Assembly: GCF_013911965.1 (NCBI RefSeq)
Contig: NZ_JACESE010000023.1
Location: forward strand, 1 to 57,949
From: Phenylobacterium sp.
GTDB lineage: Bacteria > Pseudomonadota > Alphaproteobacteria > Caulobacterales > Caulobacteraceae
Reading direction: 5' to 3'
Length of the DNA: 57,949 nucleotides
Shown here: positions 37,955 to 46,390 of the stretch, one piece after another
Layout of the letters: each line of letters opens with the position of its first letter
Numbering within the stretch: position 1 is the first letter of the stretch
Position numbers and translations under genes: made by a program
Notes under the pieces: model-generated
What the model was told of the DNA's origin: nothing
The model's database searches: none
The model's input: the letters and a program-made list of their open reading frames with translations, nothing else

Positions 37955-39847
37955 TCAGGAGGCGCGGGCCGCGGCCGGCGGGCCAGCCTCGCGGCGGGCC
38001 ATGACCGTGCAGATGGTCTCGTAGAGCTTGGCGATCTCGATGGGCTTGGCCACGTGATCGTCCATGCCGGCGGCCAGGTATTCGGCCACCTGATGGCTGA
38101 GCGCATTGGCCGTCAGCGCCACGATCGGCGTCGCGCCCCGGCCGACGGCGGCTTCGCGGCGGCGGATCTCGCGCGCGGCGGTGATGCCGTCCATGACCGG
38201 CATCTGAATGTCCATCAGGATCAGGTCGTAGTCGCCGCGCTCCCAAGCCTCCACGGCGGCGGCCCCGTCGGCGACGATCTCCACCTCGACGCCCAGAGAA
38301 GCCATGACCGCGGCCAGCACCTGCTGGTTCGTCGGATTGTCCTCGGCGGCGAGCAGGCGCATCGGCCGCCCGTCGCCATCGGCCGCCGGAGCGGGGGCGT
38401 CGGCGGCCGATCCCCGCGGCGCGGCCCCGCGGGCCAGGGGCAGGCGCACGCGGAAGGTGGAGCCCAGGCCCTCGCGGCTCTCCACGGCGATGTCGCCGCC
38501 CATCATCACCGCCAGCTCGCGGCAGATCGCCAGGCCAAGACCCGTGCCGCCGAACCGGCGGGTGGCGGTGGAGTCGGCCTGGGTGAACTTGTCGAACAGC
38601 TGCGGAAGCTTGTCGGCGGCGACGCCGACGCCGGTGTCGGCCACCGTCAGCACCAGGGCCCCGTCCGCGTCGACGGCGAAGCGGGCGTGGACCGAGCCGG
38701 TCAGGGTGAACTTGACCGCGTTGGAGAGCAGATTGCCCAGGATCTGGCGGAGCCGGTCGGCGTCGCCGCGCCAGACGCCGCGGGCGCGCTCCTCGACGCT
38801 GACCGAGAAGTCGAGGCCCCGCGCTGCGGCGAGGACGGCGTAGGAGGCCCGCGCCCCTTCGGCGACCGCCTCCAGGTCGAAATCGTCCTCGGCCAGGCTG
38901 AGCTTGCCGGCTTCGATCTTGGAGATGTCGAGCACGTCGTTGATGACGGTGAGCAGCAGGCCCCCGGACTGGCGGATCACCTCCAGGCGGCTGCGCTGCC
39001 GGGCCGACAGCTTGTCCATCGCCATGACGTCGGCCATGGCCAGCACCCCGTTCAGCGGCGTGCGGATCTCGTGGCTCATATTGGCCAGGAACTGCGACTT
39101 CAGCACATTGGCCTGATCGGCGGCGTCGCGGGCGGTGACGAGCTCGTCCAGGGTGCGCTTGAGCTCGCCTTCCCGGCGCTCGAGCTGGGCCAGCAGGTCG
39201 TTGAAGCTGCCGGCGAGGCTGCCGAACAGATCGTCGCGTCCGCCGGCCGGCGCGGGCTTGAACTCGCCGCTGGCGGCGATGCGGCGCATGGTCTCCGACA
39301 GGGCCTGGACCGGGGCGATGATCTGGTGGGCCAGGCTCCGCGACAGGAAGAGGGCCACCCCCACGCCCCCGAAGAACAGGGCGCCGGTCAGGGCGAGGAA
39401 CTGGGGCAGCATGGCGCCGAGCGCCGGCGCCGTCGTCTCGACGGTCAGTTCGCCGATGCGATGGCCGTTCCAGACCAGGTTGGCGCTGGCGGGCAGGGCG
39501 GCGACCTCGGGGGCGGCGGGCTCGCCATAGGTGGCCACGGCGCGCCCCTGGGCGTCCTCCAGGCGCACGGACAGGACGCCGGGCGCGCGGCCGAGGGATT
39601 CCACGGCGATGTTGGCGGCGGCCAGATCGCCTCGCCGGAGGGCGGGCGCGGCCATTTCGGCGGTCATCTCCACCATGGCCTGGGCCGAGCCCCGCGCCTG
39701 TTCGCGGGCGACGGCCCACTGCTGCAGCATGAAGGTCGCGCAGGCGGCGAGCAGGACGGCCACCGTGGTGACGAGCGCGACCCCGGCGACCTTCGCATGG
39801 AAGGTCGCCTGGTGCCGTGCGCCGTGGGAATCCCGCAGGTCGTCCAT
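37955..39847 (-). CDS. Hybrid sensor histidine kinase with C-terminal receiver
   Basis: A 630-residue membrane sensor kinase. Two membrane helices (about residues 20-42 and 148-170) bracket a small periplasmic sensor. A HAMP-like linker and coiled coil follow, then the dimerisation domain with the phosphorylated His259 in NMSHEIRTPLNG. ATPase boxes are N (ILGNLLSNAVKF), G1 (VADTGVGVA), F (LFDKFTQAD) and G2 (GGTGLGLAI). The receiver has Asp546 in LMDIQMPVMDG and the conserved lysine in HVAKPIE. Domain order resembles BarA-like or Caulobacter cell-cycle hybrid kinases, but the signal and partner are unknown. It is divergent from a small gene with CtrA-like boxes between them. Confidence 0.93.
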   Translation of the reverse strand: MDDLRDSHGARHQATFHAKVAGVALVTTVAVLLAACATFMLQQWAVAREQARGSAQAMVEMTAEMAAPALRRGDLAAANIAVESLGRAPGVLSVRLEDAQGRAVATYGEPAAPEVAALPASANLVWNGHRIGELTVETTAPALGAMLPQFLALTGALFFGGVGVALFLSRSLAHQIIAPVQALSETMRRIAASGEFKPAPAGGRDDLFGSLAGSFNDLLAQLERREGELKRTLDELVTARDAADQANVLKSQFLANMSHEIRTPLNGVLAMADVMAMDKLSARQRSRLEVIRQSGGLLLTVINDVLDISKIEAGKLSLAEDDFDLEAVAEGARASYAVLAAARGLDFSVSVEERARGVWRGDADRLRQILGNLLSNAVKFTLTGSVHARFAVDADGALVLTVADTGVGVAADKLPQLFDKFTQADSTATRRFGGTGLGLAICRELAVMMGGDIAVESREGLGSTFRVRLPLARGAAPRGSAADAPAPAADGDGRPMRLLAAEDNPTNQQVLAAVMASLGVEVEIVADGAAAVEAWERGDYDLILMDIQMPVMDGITAAREIRRREAAVGRGATPIVALTANALSHQVAEYLAAGMDDHVAKPIEIAKLYETICTVMARREAGPPAAARAS

Positions 39848-39974
39848 CAGCCGTCCGAAGAGGTGTCGGACGCCCGTGCTACGCGAATAGTCCTAATCAT
39901 TCGCTTCTGCGTTCGCCTCTTGGGCGAGTTCTACTTGTGCGTGAACTTGTCGCAGTTGCACGGCGGTGCGAAGC

Positions 39975-39989
39975 TTAACTTTTCGTTTA
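39975..39989 (+). promoter_or_regulatory. CtrA-like box 1 (TTAA-N7-TTTA)
   Basis: TTAACTTTTCGTTTA matches the CtrA consensus TTAA-N7-TTAA at seven of eight fixed positions. It is 42 bases before the ATG at 40031 and 128 bases before the divergent kinase start. Confidence 0.45.
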
Positions 39990-39995
39990 CCTTCG

Positions 39996-40010
39996 TTAGC
40001 GTTCCGTTAA
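39996..40010 (+). promoter_or_regulatory. CtrA-like box 2 (TTAG-N7-TTAA)
   Basis: TTAGCGTTCCGTTAA matches the CtrA consensus at seven of eight fixed positions. It sits 21 bases, two helical turns, downstream of box 1, so two dimers could bind the same face of DNA. Confidence 0.5.
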
Positions 40011-40030
40011 CGCAGCAGAGGGTCCCTGCC

Positions 40031-40363
40031 ATGGAAAAGGCGTTTGTCGCCCAGCGAGTCGCCAACAAGCTGTTCGCCACCGAAGAAGCGGTGGACGCAG
40101 CGATGGTCGAAGCCACCGAACTGATGACCGAGATGCTCAAGGCCCGTAAGGACGTGGGCGTGTCGACGGTGTTCGGCGACGAGGCCGCCGCCAAGCTGGT
40201 CGAGGCCATCAAGGCCCTCGGCGAAGCCCGCACCGCCATGGTCGGCGTGCACGGCGAACTGAACGAAGCCAAGCTCCGCCTCGGCATCCGCACCAAGCTC
40301 TTCGGCCCCGACAAGCCGCAGGAGCCGGTCCGTTCGGCCCCGGCGATGCGCGACGTCGGCTGA
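40031..40363 (+). CDS. Conserved hypothetical helical protein, possibly CtrA-regulated
   Basis: A 110-residue soluble, almost entirely helical protein: AFVAQRVANKLFATEEAVDAAMVEATELMTEMLKARKDVGVS, then FGDEAAAKLVEAIKALGEARTAMVGVHGELNEAKLRLGIRT. No signal peptide or membrane segment is present. I do not recognise a named family. The upstream tandem CtrA-like boxes suggest cell-cycle-dependent expression, perhaps for polar or motility functions. The start is the ATG at 40031; longer readings of this frame run opposite the histidine kinase gene and are not credible. Confidence 0.75.
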   Translation: MEKAFVAQRVANKLFATEEAVDAAMVEATELMTEMLKARKDVGVSTVFGDEAAAKLVEAIKALGEARTAMVGVHGELNEAKLRLGIRTKLFGPDKPQEPVRSAPAMRDVG

Positions 40364-40380
40364 TTGCAATAGTTTAACTT

Positions 40381-40414
40381 CGTTGCGCCTCTAATTCCCG
40401 TTAGAGGCGCAACG
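40381..40414 (+). promoter_or_regulatory. Perfect 14-bp inverted repeat abutting a start codon
   Basis: CGTTGCGCCTCTAA (40381-40394) and TTAGAGGCGCAACG (40401-40414) are exact reverse complements separated by TTCCCG. The right arm ends at the base before the ATG at 40415, and no purine-rich ribosome binding site is visible. It could be a terminator of the upstream gene, an operator, or a hairpin controlling translation. Confidence 0.7.
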
Positions 40415-40864
40415 ATGACTTCGGACTCCGCATACCTTATTGCGTGGGCATCGCTCTGGACCCTTTTGATCGCGGTGAGCGCATTCGCTTACGCGCGCGG
40501 CAGCATGCCTGAGCGCCTGGGTGCGGCGGTCATCGTCACAGTCGCCGTGGTCAGCGTCATCGGCGACGTCCTCCTTTCTGAGCGTGGCTTGCTCATTGCG
40601 AGACTGCTCACCGAAGGGCTGGCCGCCGTCGGCTTCCTGCTGATCGCTGTTCGCTATACGAGCCTGTGGCTCGGGGGCGCGATGATCTTTCAGGCCGTCC
40701 AGTTCTCGTTGCAGGCCTACTATTTCGTGACCCACCGGGCCCACGACGCCACCTATGTGGTGATCAACAACATCGATTTCTTCGGCATCCTGGCCTGCCT
40801 GACGGCGGGCACGCTCGCCTCCAGCCGCCGCCGGCGGGCCTTGGCGGCGCAGGCGGCGGAATAG
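40415..40864 (+). CDS. Four-helix integral membrane protein of unknown function
   Basis: A 149-residue inner membrane protein with about four hydrophobic helices: YLIAWASLWTLLIAVSAFAY, LGAAVIVTVAVVSVIGDVLL, LLTEGLAAVGFLLIAV and FFGILACLTAGTLA. Aromatic-rich FQAVQFSLQAYYFVTHRAHD lies in the third loop. Codon use is slightly less GC-rich at the 5' end than in the neighbours. I recognise no family. Its start codon directly follows a 14-bp inverted repeat. Confidence 0.65.
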   Translation: MTSDSAYLIAWASLWTLLIAVSAFAYARGSMPERLGAAVIVTVAVVSVIGDVLLSERGLLIARLLTEGLAAVGFLLIAVRYTSLWLGGAMIFQAVQFSLQAYYFVTHRAHDATYVVINNIDFFGILACLTAGTLASSRRRRALAAQAAE

Positions 40865-40910
40865 CCACACTCCCGCACGGCTGACCGCGCCTTCGGCAGA
40901 ATTCGCTTGA

Positions 40911-40990
40911 ACTGCCGCGCAAATGGGCGTTCTTGCGCCGCGGGCCACGCCCTCCCAACGGGGCGCTGCCCATCTGCAAGGATGGGAGAC
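40911..40990 (+). ncRNA. Candidate serC-type leader RNA
   Basis: A structured serC motif is known upstream of serC-serA in alphaproteobacteria. Here GCGCAA (40917-40922) pairs with TTGCGC (40933-40938), and CCCATC (40969-40974) pairs with GATGGG (40981-40986) around TGCAAG. The second hairpin takes in the first part of the GGGAG ribosome binding site used by the GTG at 40997, so folding could block initiation. Class assignment is by position and visible pairing. Confidence 0.5.
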
Positions 40991-40996
40991 ATCGCA

Positions 40997-42169
40997 GTGA
41001 CCACCACGACCGCCAAGCCGGCCATCCGCCCGGCGCGCCCTGAGTTTTCGTCCGGCCCGTGCGCCAAGCGCCCCGGATGGACCCCCGAAATTCTCACCAA
41101 CGCCGTCCTCGGCCGCTCGCACCGCTCCAAGCTGGGCAAGGCGCGGCTGAAGGAAGCCATCGACCGCACCCGCCAGGTGCTGCAGGTCCCCGACGACTTC
41201 CTGATCGGCATCGTCCCCGGCTCCGACACCGGCGCGGTGGAAATGGCCATGTGGTCGATGCTGGGCCCGCGCCCCGTCCAGCTGCTGGCCTTCGAGAGCT
41301 TCGGCAAGGACTGGGTCACCGACGTGACCAAGCAGCTGAAGATCGAGGCCGAGGTCCTGTCGGCCCCCTATGGCGAACTGCCGGACCTGACCAAGGTCCG
41401 CAAGGACGCCGACCTGGTCTTCACCTGGAACGGCACCACCTCGGGCGTGCGCGTGCCGAACGGCGACTTCATCGCCGACGACCGCGAGGGCGTCACCATC
41501 TGCGACGCCACCAGCGCCGCCTTTGCGCAGGACCTGCCCTGGGCCAAGCTCGATGTGGTCACCTTCTCCTGGCAGAAGGCCCTGGGCGGCGAGGCCGCGC
41601 ACGGCGTCCTCATCCTGTCGCCCCGCGCCGTCGCCCGGCTGGAGAGCTACGCCCCGGCCTGGCCGATGCCCAAGCTCTTCCGCATGACCAAGGGCGGCAA
41701 GGTCAATCTCGAGATCTTCGAGGGCGCGACCATCAACACGCCCTCCATGCTCTGCGTGGAGGACGCCCTCGACGCCCTGAAATGGGCCGAGCGCATCGGC
41801 GGCCTGGCCGAGATGAAGCGCCGGGCCGACGCCAACCTCGCCGTCCTGGCCGACTGGGTCGCCCGGCGCGACTGGGTCGAGTTCCTGGCCGCCGACCCGC
41901 AGATCCGCTCCAACACCTCCGTCTGCCTGAAGGTGGCCGACCCGCGCGTCACCGGTCTCGCCGACGACGCCCAGGCCGACTTCGCCAAGAAGCTGGCCTC
42001 GGCGCTGGAGAAGGAGGGCGTGGCCCTCGACATCGGCGGCTACCGCGACGCCCCTCCGGGCCTGCGCATCTGGTGCGGCGCGACGATCGAGACCTCCGAC
42101 CTGGAGGCCGTCACGCCCTGGCTGGACTGGGCCTTCGAGACCCTGGTCGCCGACCTCCAGCCCGCCTGA
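40997..42169 (+). CDS. serC: Phosphoserine aminotransferase
   Basis: SerC (390 residues) is the PLP enzyme that makes phosphoserine from phosphohydroxypyruvate and glutamate. The body matches the alphaproteobacterial type: [46 protein letters not shown], and the PLP-lysine segment [15 protein letters not shown]. Later [11 protein letters not shown] and [11 protein letters not shown] are also typical. I chose GTG 40997 because GGGAG lies eight bases upstream; the ATG at 40982 lies inside a leader hairpin with almost no spacing to a purine run. serA follows after a repeat, giving a serine pathway pair. Confidence 0.95.
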   Translation: MTTTTAKPAIRPARPEFSSGPCAKRPGWTPEILTNAVLGRSHRSKLGKARLKEAIDRTRQVLQVPDDFLIGIVPGSDTGAVEMAMWSMLGPRPVQLLAFESFGKDWVTDVTKQLKIEAEVLSAPYGELPDLTKVRKDADLVFTWNGTTSGVRVPNGDFIADDREGVTICDATSAAFAQDLPWAKLDVVTFSWQKALGGEAAHGVLILSPRAVARLESYAPAWPMPKLFRMTKGGKVNLEIFEGATINTPSMLCVEDALDALKWAERIGGLAEMKRRADANLAVLADWVARRDWVEFLAADPQIRSNTSVCLKVADPRVTGLADDAQADFAKKLASALEKEGVALDIGGYRDAPPGLRIWCGATIETSDLEAVTPWLDWAFETLVADLQPA

Positions 42170-42182
42170 ACCTCACTAGAAA

Positions 42183-42250
42183 CCCCCTCAGTCGCTTCGC
42201 GACAGCTCCCCCTTGAGAGGGGGAGGGGGACCGCGAAGCGGTGGAGGGGG
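42183..42250 (+). repeat. Dispersed intergenic repeat, copy 2 (shortened)
   Basis: It opens with the same CCCCCTCAGTCGCTTCGCGA as copies 1 and 3 and ends GGTGGAGGGGG, but lacks the central part. A CCTCCCC...GGGGAGG fragment follows up to 42317. It lies between serC and serA, so it would be part of their joint transcript. Confidence 0.75.
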
Positions 42251-42337
42251 CCTTCCGCCACACCGGCCTGAAGCGCCGACACCCCCACCTCAACCCTCCC
42301 CGCAAGGGGGAGGGGCTCCGATGAAGAGAATCCGCCC

Positions 42338-43915
42338 ATGCCCCGCGTACTCATCGCCGACAAGCTGAGCCCCGCCGCCATCGAGATCTTCAAGCAACGC
42401 GGCGTCGAGGCCGACGTGAAGACCGGCCTCACCAAGGACGAGCTGCTGAAGATCATCGGCGACTATGACGGCCTGGCCGTTCGCTCGGCCACCAAGGCCG
42501 ACAAGGACGTCATCGCCGCCGCCAAGAAGATGAAGGTCATCGGCCGCGCCGGCATCGGCGTCGACAATGTCGACATCCCCGCCGCCACCGCCGCCGGCAT
42601 CGTGGTGATGAACACCCCCTTCGGCAACTCGATCACCACGGCCGAACACGCCATCGCCATGATGTTCGCCCTGGCCCGCCAGCTGCCCGCCGCCGACGCC
42701 TCCACCCAGGCCGGCAAGTGGGAGAAGAACCGCTTCATGGGCGTGGAGCTCTACGCCAAGACGCTCGGCCTGATCGGCGCCGGCAACATCGGCTCCATCG
42801 TCGCCGACCGGGCGCTCGGCCTGAAGATGAAGGTGGTGGCCTACGACCCCTTCCTGTCGCCCGAACGCGCCGTCGAGCTGGGCGTGGAGAAGGTCGAGCT
42901 GGACGAGCTGCTGGCCCGCGCCGACTTCATCACCCTGCACACCCCGCTGACCGACAAGACCCGCAACATCCTGTCGGCCGAGAACCTGGCCAAGACCAAG
43001 AAGGGCGTGAAGATCATCAACTGCGCCCGCGGCGGGCTGGTCGACGAGGCCGCCCTGCGCAAGCTGCTGGACGAAGGGCACATCGGCGGCGCGGCCTTCG
43101 ACGTCTTCGTCGAGGAGCCGGCCAAGGAGAACGTCCTCTTCGGGGCCGAGAACTTCATCGCCACACCGCACCTGGGCGCCTCGACCGCCGAGGCCCAGGA
43201 GAACGTCGCCCTGCAGGTGGCCGAGCAGATGAGCGACTATCTGCTCACCGGCGCCGTCACCAATGCGCTGAACTCCCCCTCGGTCACCGCCGAGGAGGCC
43301 CCGCGCCTGGCGCCCTTCATCGCGCTCGCCGGCAAGCTCGGCGTGTTCGCCGGCCAGATGGTCGACTTCGGGGTCAAGGCCATCGACATCGCCTATGAGG
43401 GCGAGGTCTCCAAGCTGAACGCCAAGCCGCTGACGGCCGCGGCGCTGGCGGGCGTGCTGCGGCCCATGCTGGGCGACGCGGTCAACATGGTCTCGGCCCC
43501 GGCCGTGGCCAAGGAGCGCGGCATCACCCTGTCGGAATCGCACCAGGAAGAGTCGCCGATCTACGAAAGCCTCATCCGCATCACGGTGACGACCGAAAAG
43601 GGCAAGCGCTCCTTCGCGGGCTCGGTGCTGGCCGGCGCGCCGCGGGTGGTGGAGGTCAAGGGCATGGATCTCGATGCGCCCTTCGGCGACACCATGCTCT
43701 ACGTCAACAACGAGGATAAGCCGGGCTTCATCGGCGCGCTCGGCGTGCTGCTGGCCGAGGCGGGCGTGAACATCGCCACCTTCAACCTCGGCCGCGTCTC
43801 GGCCGGCGACGACGCCATCGCCCTCGTCGGGGTCGACCAGACGCCGACCGAGGAGCTGATGAAGAAGATCCAGGCCCTGCCGCACGTGAAGGAGGCGCGG
43901 ACCCTGCGCTTCTAA
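42338..43915 (+). CDS. serA: D-3-phosphoglycerate dehydrogenase
   Basis: SerA (525 residues, long type I form) oxidises 3-phosphoglycerate, the first step of serine synthesis. The NAD-binding motif is GLIGAGNIGSIVADRAL, followed by the active-site segments NCARGGLVDEAAL (arginine), the catalytic glutamate region DVFVEEPAKE and histidine in TPHLGAST. An intervening ASB domain precedes the C-terminal ACT domain (NNEDKPGFIGALGVLLAEAGVNIATFNLGR), which in relatives gives serine feedback. It is downstream of serC in the same direction. Confidence 0.96.
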   Translation: MPRVLIADKLSPAAIEIFKQRGVEADVKTGLTKDELLKIIGDYDGLAVRSATKADKDVIAAAKKMKVIGRAGIGVDNVDIPAATAAGIVVMNTPFGNSITTAEHAIAMMFALARQLPAADASTQAGKWEKNRFMGVELYAKTLGLIGAGNIGSIVADRALGLKMKVVAYDPFLSPERAVELGVEKVELDELLARADFITLHTPLTDKTRNILSAENLAKTKKGVKIINCARGGLVDEAALRKLLDEGHIGGAAFDVFVEEPAKENVLFGAENFIATPHLGASTAEAQENVALQVAEQMSDYLLTGAVTNALNSPSVTAEEAPRLAPFIALAGKLGVFAGQMVDFGVKAIDIAYEGEVSKLNAKPLTAAALAGVLRPMLGDAVNMVSAPAVAKERGITLSESHQEESPIYESLIRITVTTEKGKRSFAGSVLAGAPRVVEVKGMDLDAPFGDTMLYVNNEDKPGFIGALGVLLAEAGVNIATFNLGRVSAGDDAIALVGVDQTPTEELMKKIQALPHVKEARTLRF

Positions 43916-43957
43916 GGCCGGCTTGCCAGGCGGCGGCGTTCCGGTGACGCTGCCGCC

Positions 43958-44323
43958 ATGGCCGGTCCTCCCGACGAAAAGCACTCGCGCACCGTTCCCG
44001 GCGGGCGCGGCTACTGGCGGACGCCGCGCCTCTGGGCGCTGGCCGCCGATCTGCCGGTGACCAAGGTCGCGATCGCCGACATCGCCGAGTTCGAGGTCGA
44101 CTGCTGGTTTCAGGGTCGGCATACGCCCAGCGTCCGCGAGGTGGCCGAGCACGCCCGGCGGATCTTCAACGCCAACCTCGCCTACCCGGTCATCCTCAAC
44201 GCCGAGGGCCAGCTGATGGACGGCGCCCATCGCCTCGCCAGGGCCTGGATGGAGGGCCGCACGGAGATCGACGCGGTGCGTTTCCCCGTCACGCCCGAGC
44301 CGGACTGGATCGTGCGCGGCTGA
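43958..44323 (+). CDS. Small ParB/sulfiredoxin-like domain protein
   Basis: A 121-residue soluble protein. The C-terminal half has PVILNAEGQLMDGAHRLARAWMEGRTEIDAVRF, which resembles the phosphate-binding DGxHR segment of ParB/Srx-like domains. The N-terminal half contains a VPGGRGYWRTPRLW stretch. Similar stand-alone proteins are of unknown function. It starts 42 bases after serA and could be co-transcribed. The ParB-like relation is tentative. Confidence 0.65.
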   Translation: MAGPPDEKHSRTVPGGRGYWRTPRLWALAADLPVTKVAIADIAEFEVDCWFQGRHTPSVREVAEHARRIFNANLAYPVILNAEGQLMDGAHRLARAWMEGRTEIDAVRFPVTPEPDWIVRG

Positions 44324-44341
44324 CGCCCCTCGGACGCCCGG

Positions 44342-44381
44342 CGTCCTTCGTGGCTCGCCTTGTTCGCACCTCAGGATGGGG
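44342..44381. repeat. Degenerate dispersed alphaproteobacterial palindrome
   Basis: CGTCCTTCGTGGCTCGCC, a short middle, and CACCTCAGGATGGGG follow the pattern of a common intergenic element (CCTTCGAGGCTCGC...GCACCTCAGGATGAGG). It is the only clear copy of this type in the window and lies between two convergent genes. Confidence 0.45.
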
Positions 44382-44395
44382 GGCGAGCGGAGCCG

Positions 44396-44725
44396 TCAGG
44401 TCGAGGGCAGGGGGTGAATCTCGCAGCCGGAGCCGCCGCCGCAGTCGGTCTGAATGATGTCGCCGCCGCCGCCGATGCGGCGCTTGGCCTGAACGGCCCA
44501 CTCGCTCTGCTTCTTGCAGACCTTCTGGGTCGAGATGCGCGAGCCGGTGACCGCGACCTTGCGGCAGATGGTCGGGTCTTCCTCGACCTTCGGCTCGGCC
44601 TGGCCGGGGACGTCGACCCCCGTCACCTCAGTGGGGCCCGGGTCGGGCGCGGCGTCTGTCTGCTGGGCGCCGGCGGGCGTCGCCAGCAAGGCCGCGGCCG
44701 CGAGGGTGATGAGCGCAAGGCGCAT
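44396..44725 (-). CDS. Small exported cysteine-containing protein
   Basis: A 109-residue protein with a signal peptide (LITLAAAALLATPAGAQQ) and a mature domain containing CRKVAVTGSRISTQKVCKKQSEW, then a glycine-rich end with CGGGSGCEIHPLPST. The four cysteines could form two disulphides. The CRxVxxTGSRIxxxKVC pattern is shared by several Caulobacterales/Sphingomonadales exported proteins without known function. The ATG at 44725 is the only start consistent with the signal peptide; the frame upstream is open only because it runs opposite other genes. Confidence 0.75.
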   Translation of the reverse strand: MRLALITLAAAALLATPAGAQQTDAAPDPGPTEVTGVDVPGQAEPKVEEDPTICRKVAVTGSRISTQKVCKKQSEWAVQAKRRIGGGGDIIQTDCGGGSGCEIHPLPST

Positions 44726-44884
44726 GGAACACCTATCCGTTGAACCGTGTTCGCCCACTGTCGGCGCCGGCCTCAGACTTGGCAAGCCGAAAGCGGCGCC
44801 GGGGCCGTGACGCGCCAAAGGGCGCCGCCTGGCGCGTCGCCCTGTGCTAATGCGCCGTCCACGGATGATTAGCGAAGGACGCCC

Positions 44885-46390
44885 GTGGCCAAGACGACCC
44901 TCGACAAGGACCTCAAGAAGGTCACCCGCCTGCAGACCGCCACGGGAGAACTCTCCCGCTCGGTGGCTCTGCCGGGCCTCGCCGTGCTGTTCCTCGTGGC
45001 CGTCACCCTGTTCGCCACCCAGGTCGTGGCCGAGGGGCCGCTGGCCGTCTACGCCATCGCCGGGGCCCTGGTCGCCGGCTATCTGGCGCTGAACATCGGG
45101 GCCAACGACGTGGCCAACAACATGGGCCCGGCCGTGGGCGGCAAGGCCCTGCCCATGGCCTGGGCGCTGGTCATCGCCGCCGTCTGCGAGGCGGCCGGGG
45201 CCATACTGGCGGGCGGCGAGGTGGTCTCGACCGTCTCGAAGGGGATCATCACCCCGCCCCCCGACATGGGGGCGGTGGACTTCATCCTGGTGATGACCGC
45301 GGCCCTCTTCGCCGCCGCCGTCTGGATCAACCTGGCCACGGTGGTGGGCGCGCCGGTCTCCACCACCCATTCGATCGTCGGGGCGGTCCTGGGGGCGGGC
45401 GCAGCGGCCGCCGGCTTCGGCGTCGTGGCCTGGCCCACCCTGGGCGCCATCGCGCTCTCCTGGGTCATCTCCCCGGTCATGGGCGGCGTCGTGGCCGCCG
45501 CCCTGCTGGCCCTGATCAAGGCGGCCATCCTGTTCCGCGAGGACCGCATCGCCGCCGCCCGCTTCTGGGTGCCCCTGCTGATCGGCCTGATGTGCGGCGT
45601 CTTCACCCTCTACATGGCGAGCAAGGGGCTCTCGCGGGTGTGGTCGCCCTCGGCCGGCGTGGTCTGGACGCTGGCGTTGGGCCTCTTTGCGGCGGGTTGG
45701 GCGCTCGCCCGGCCCTGGGTCCTGCGCCGCTCGGCCCTGATGGAGAACCGGCGCAAGGAGGTCAGCCGCCTCTTCGTCCTGCCGCTCATCCTGGCCGCGG
45801 GCCTGCTCTCCTTCGCCCATGGGGCCAACGACGTGGCCAATGCGGTCGGCCCGCTGGCGGCCATCGTCAGCGCCGCCCAGACCGGCTCCTCGGCGCCCGG
45901 CAGCGTGGTGCTGCCGCTGTGGGTGCTGGCCATCGGCGCCGTGGGCATCTCGCTGGGCCTGGCCCTCTTCGGGCCGCGCCTGATCCGCACGGTGGGCGAG
46001 AAGATCACCAAGATGGACGCCATGCGCGCCTACTGCGTGGCCCAGGCCGCCGCCATCACCGTGCTCGTGGCCTCCACGCTGGGCCTGCCGGTCTCCTCCA
46101 CCCACATCGCCATCGGCGGCATCTTCGGGGTCGGCCTGCTGCGCGAGGTGCTGACCAACCGCGGCATCCGGCGGCGGCCCAACGGCGGGGTGATGATCGA
46201 TCCGGCCCTGATGACCGAGGGCTGGGACGATCCGGGACAGGCCGAGAAGCGGGAGAAGCGCCGCCTGGTCCGCCGCCGCCACGCCTGGGGGATCGCGGCG
46301 GCCTGGGTCATCACCGTGCCGGCGGCCGGCCTCCTGGCCGCGGCGCTGCACCTGGCTCTCAGCCTCCTGACCTCGGGCCTGAACACCTAG
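44885..46390 (+). CDS. pit: Inorganic phosphate transporter, PiT family
   Basis: A 501-residue low-affinity phosphate/metal-phosphate symporter in the inner membrane. The two family-specific repeats are GANDVANNMGPAVGGKAL near residue 70 and GANDVANAVGPLAAI near 318, each followed by the second conserved piece GAPVSTTHSIVGAVLG and LPVSSTHIAIGGIFG. About ten to twelve membrane helices are seen with a charged central loop. It starts at GTG. With phnCD at the other end of the window this gives two phosphorus uptake routes. Its stop overlaps the Nudix gene stop by four bases (CTAG). Confidence 0.94.
   Translation: MAKTTLDKDLKKVTRLQTATGELSRSVALPGLAVLFLVAVTLFATQVVAEGPLAVYAIAGALVAGYLALNIGANDVANNMGPAVGGKALPMAWALVIAAVCEAAGAILAGGEVVSTVSKGIITPPPDMGAVDFILVMTAALFAAAVWINLATVVGAPVSTTHSIVGAVLGAGAAAAGFGVVAWPTLGAIALSWVISPVMGGVVAAALLALIKAAILFREDRIAAARFWVPLLIGLMCGVFTLYMASKGLSRVWSPSAGVVWTLALGLFAAGWALARPWVLRRSALMENRRKEVSRLFVLPLILAAGLLSFAHGANDVANAVGPLAAIVSAAQTGSSAPGSVVLPLWVLAIGAVGISLGLALFGPRLIRTVGEKITKMDAMRAYCVAQAAAITVLVASTLGLPVSSTHIAIGGIFGVGLLREVLTNRGIRRRPNGGVMIDPALMTEGWDDPGQAEKREKRRLVRRRHAWGIAAAWVITVPAAGLLAAALHLALSLLTSGLNT

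Noticed and set aside
38054-40030. A 659-codon plus-strand extension upstream of the small gene at 40031
   Set aside because: It runs opposite the histidine kinase, whose domains are complete; the kinase-opposite part is low complexity and the CtrA-like boxes fall inside it.
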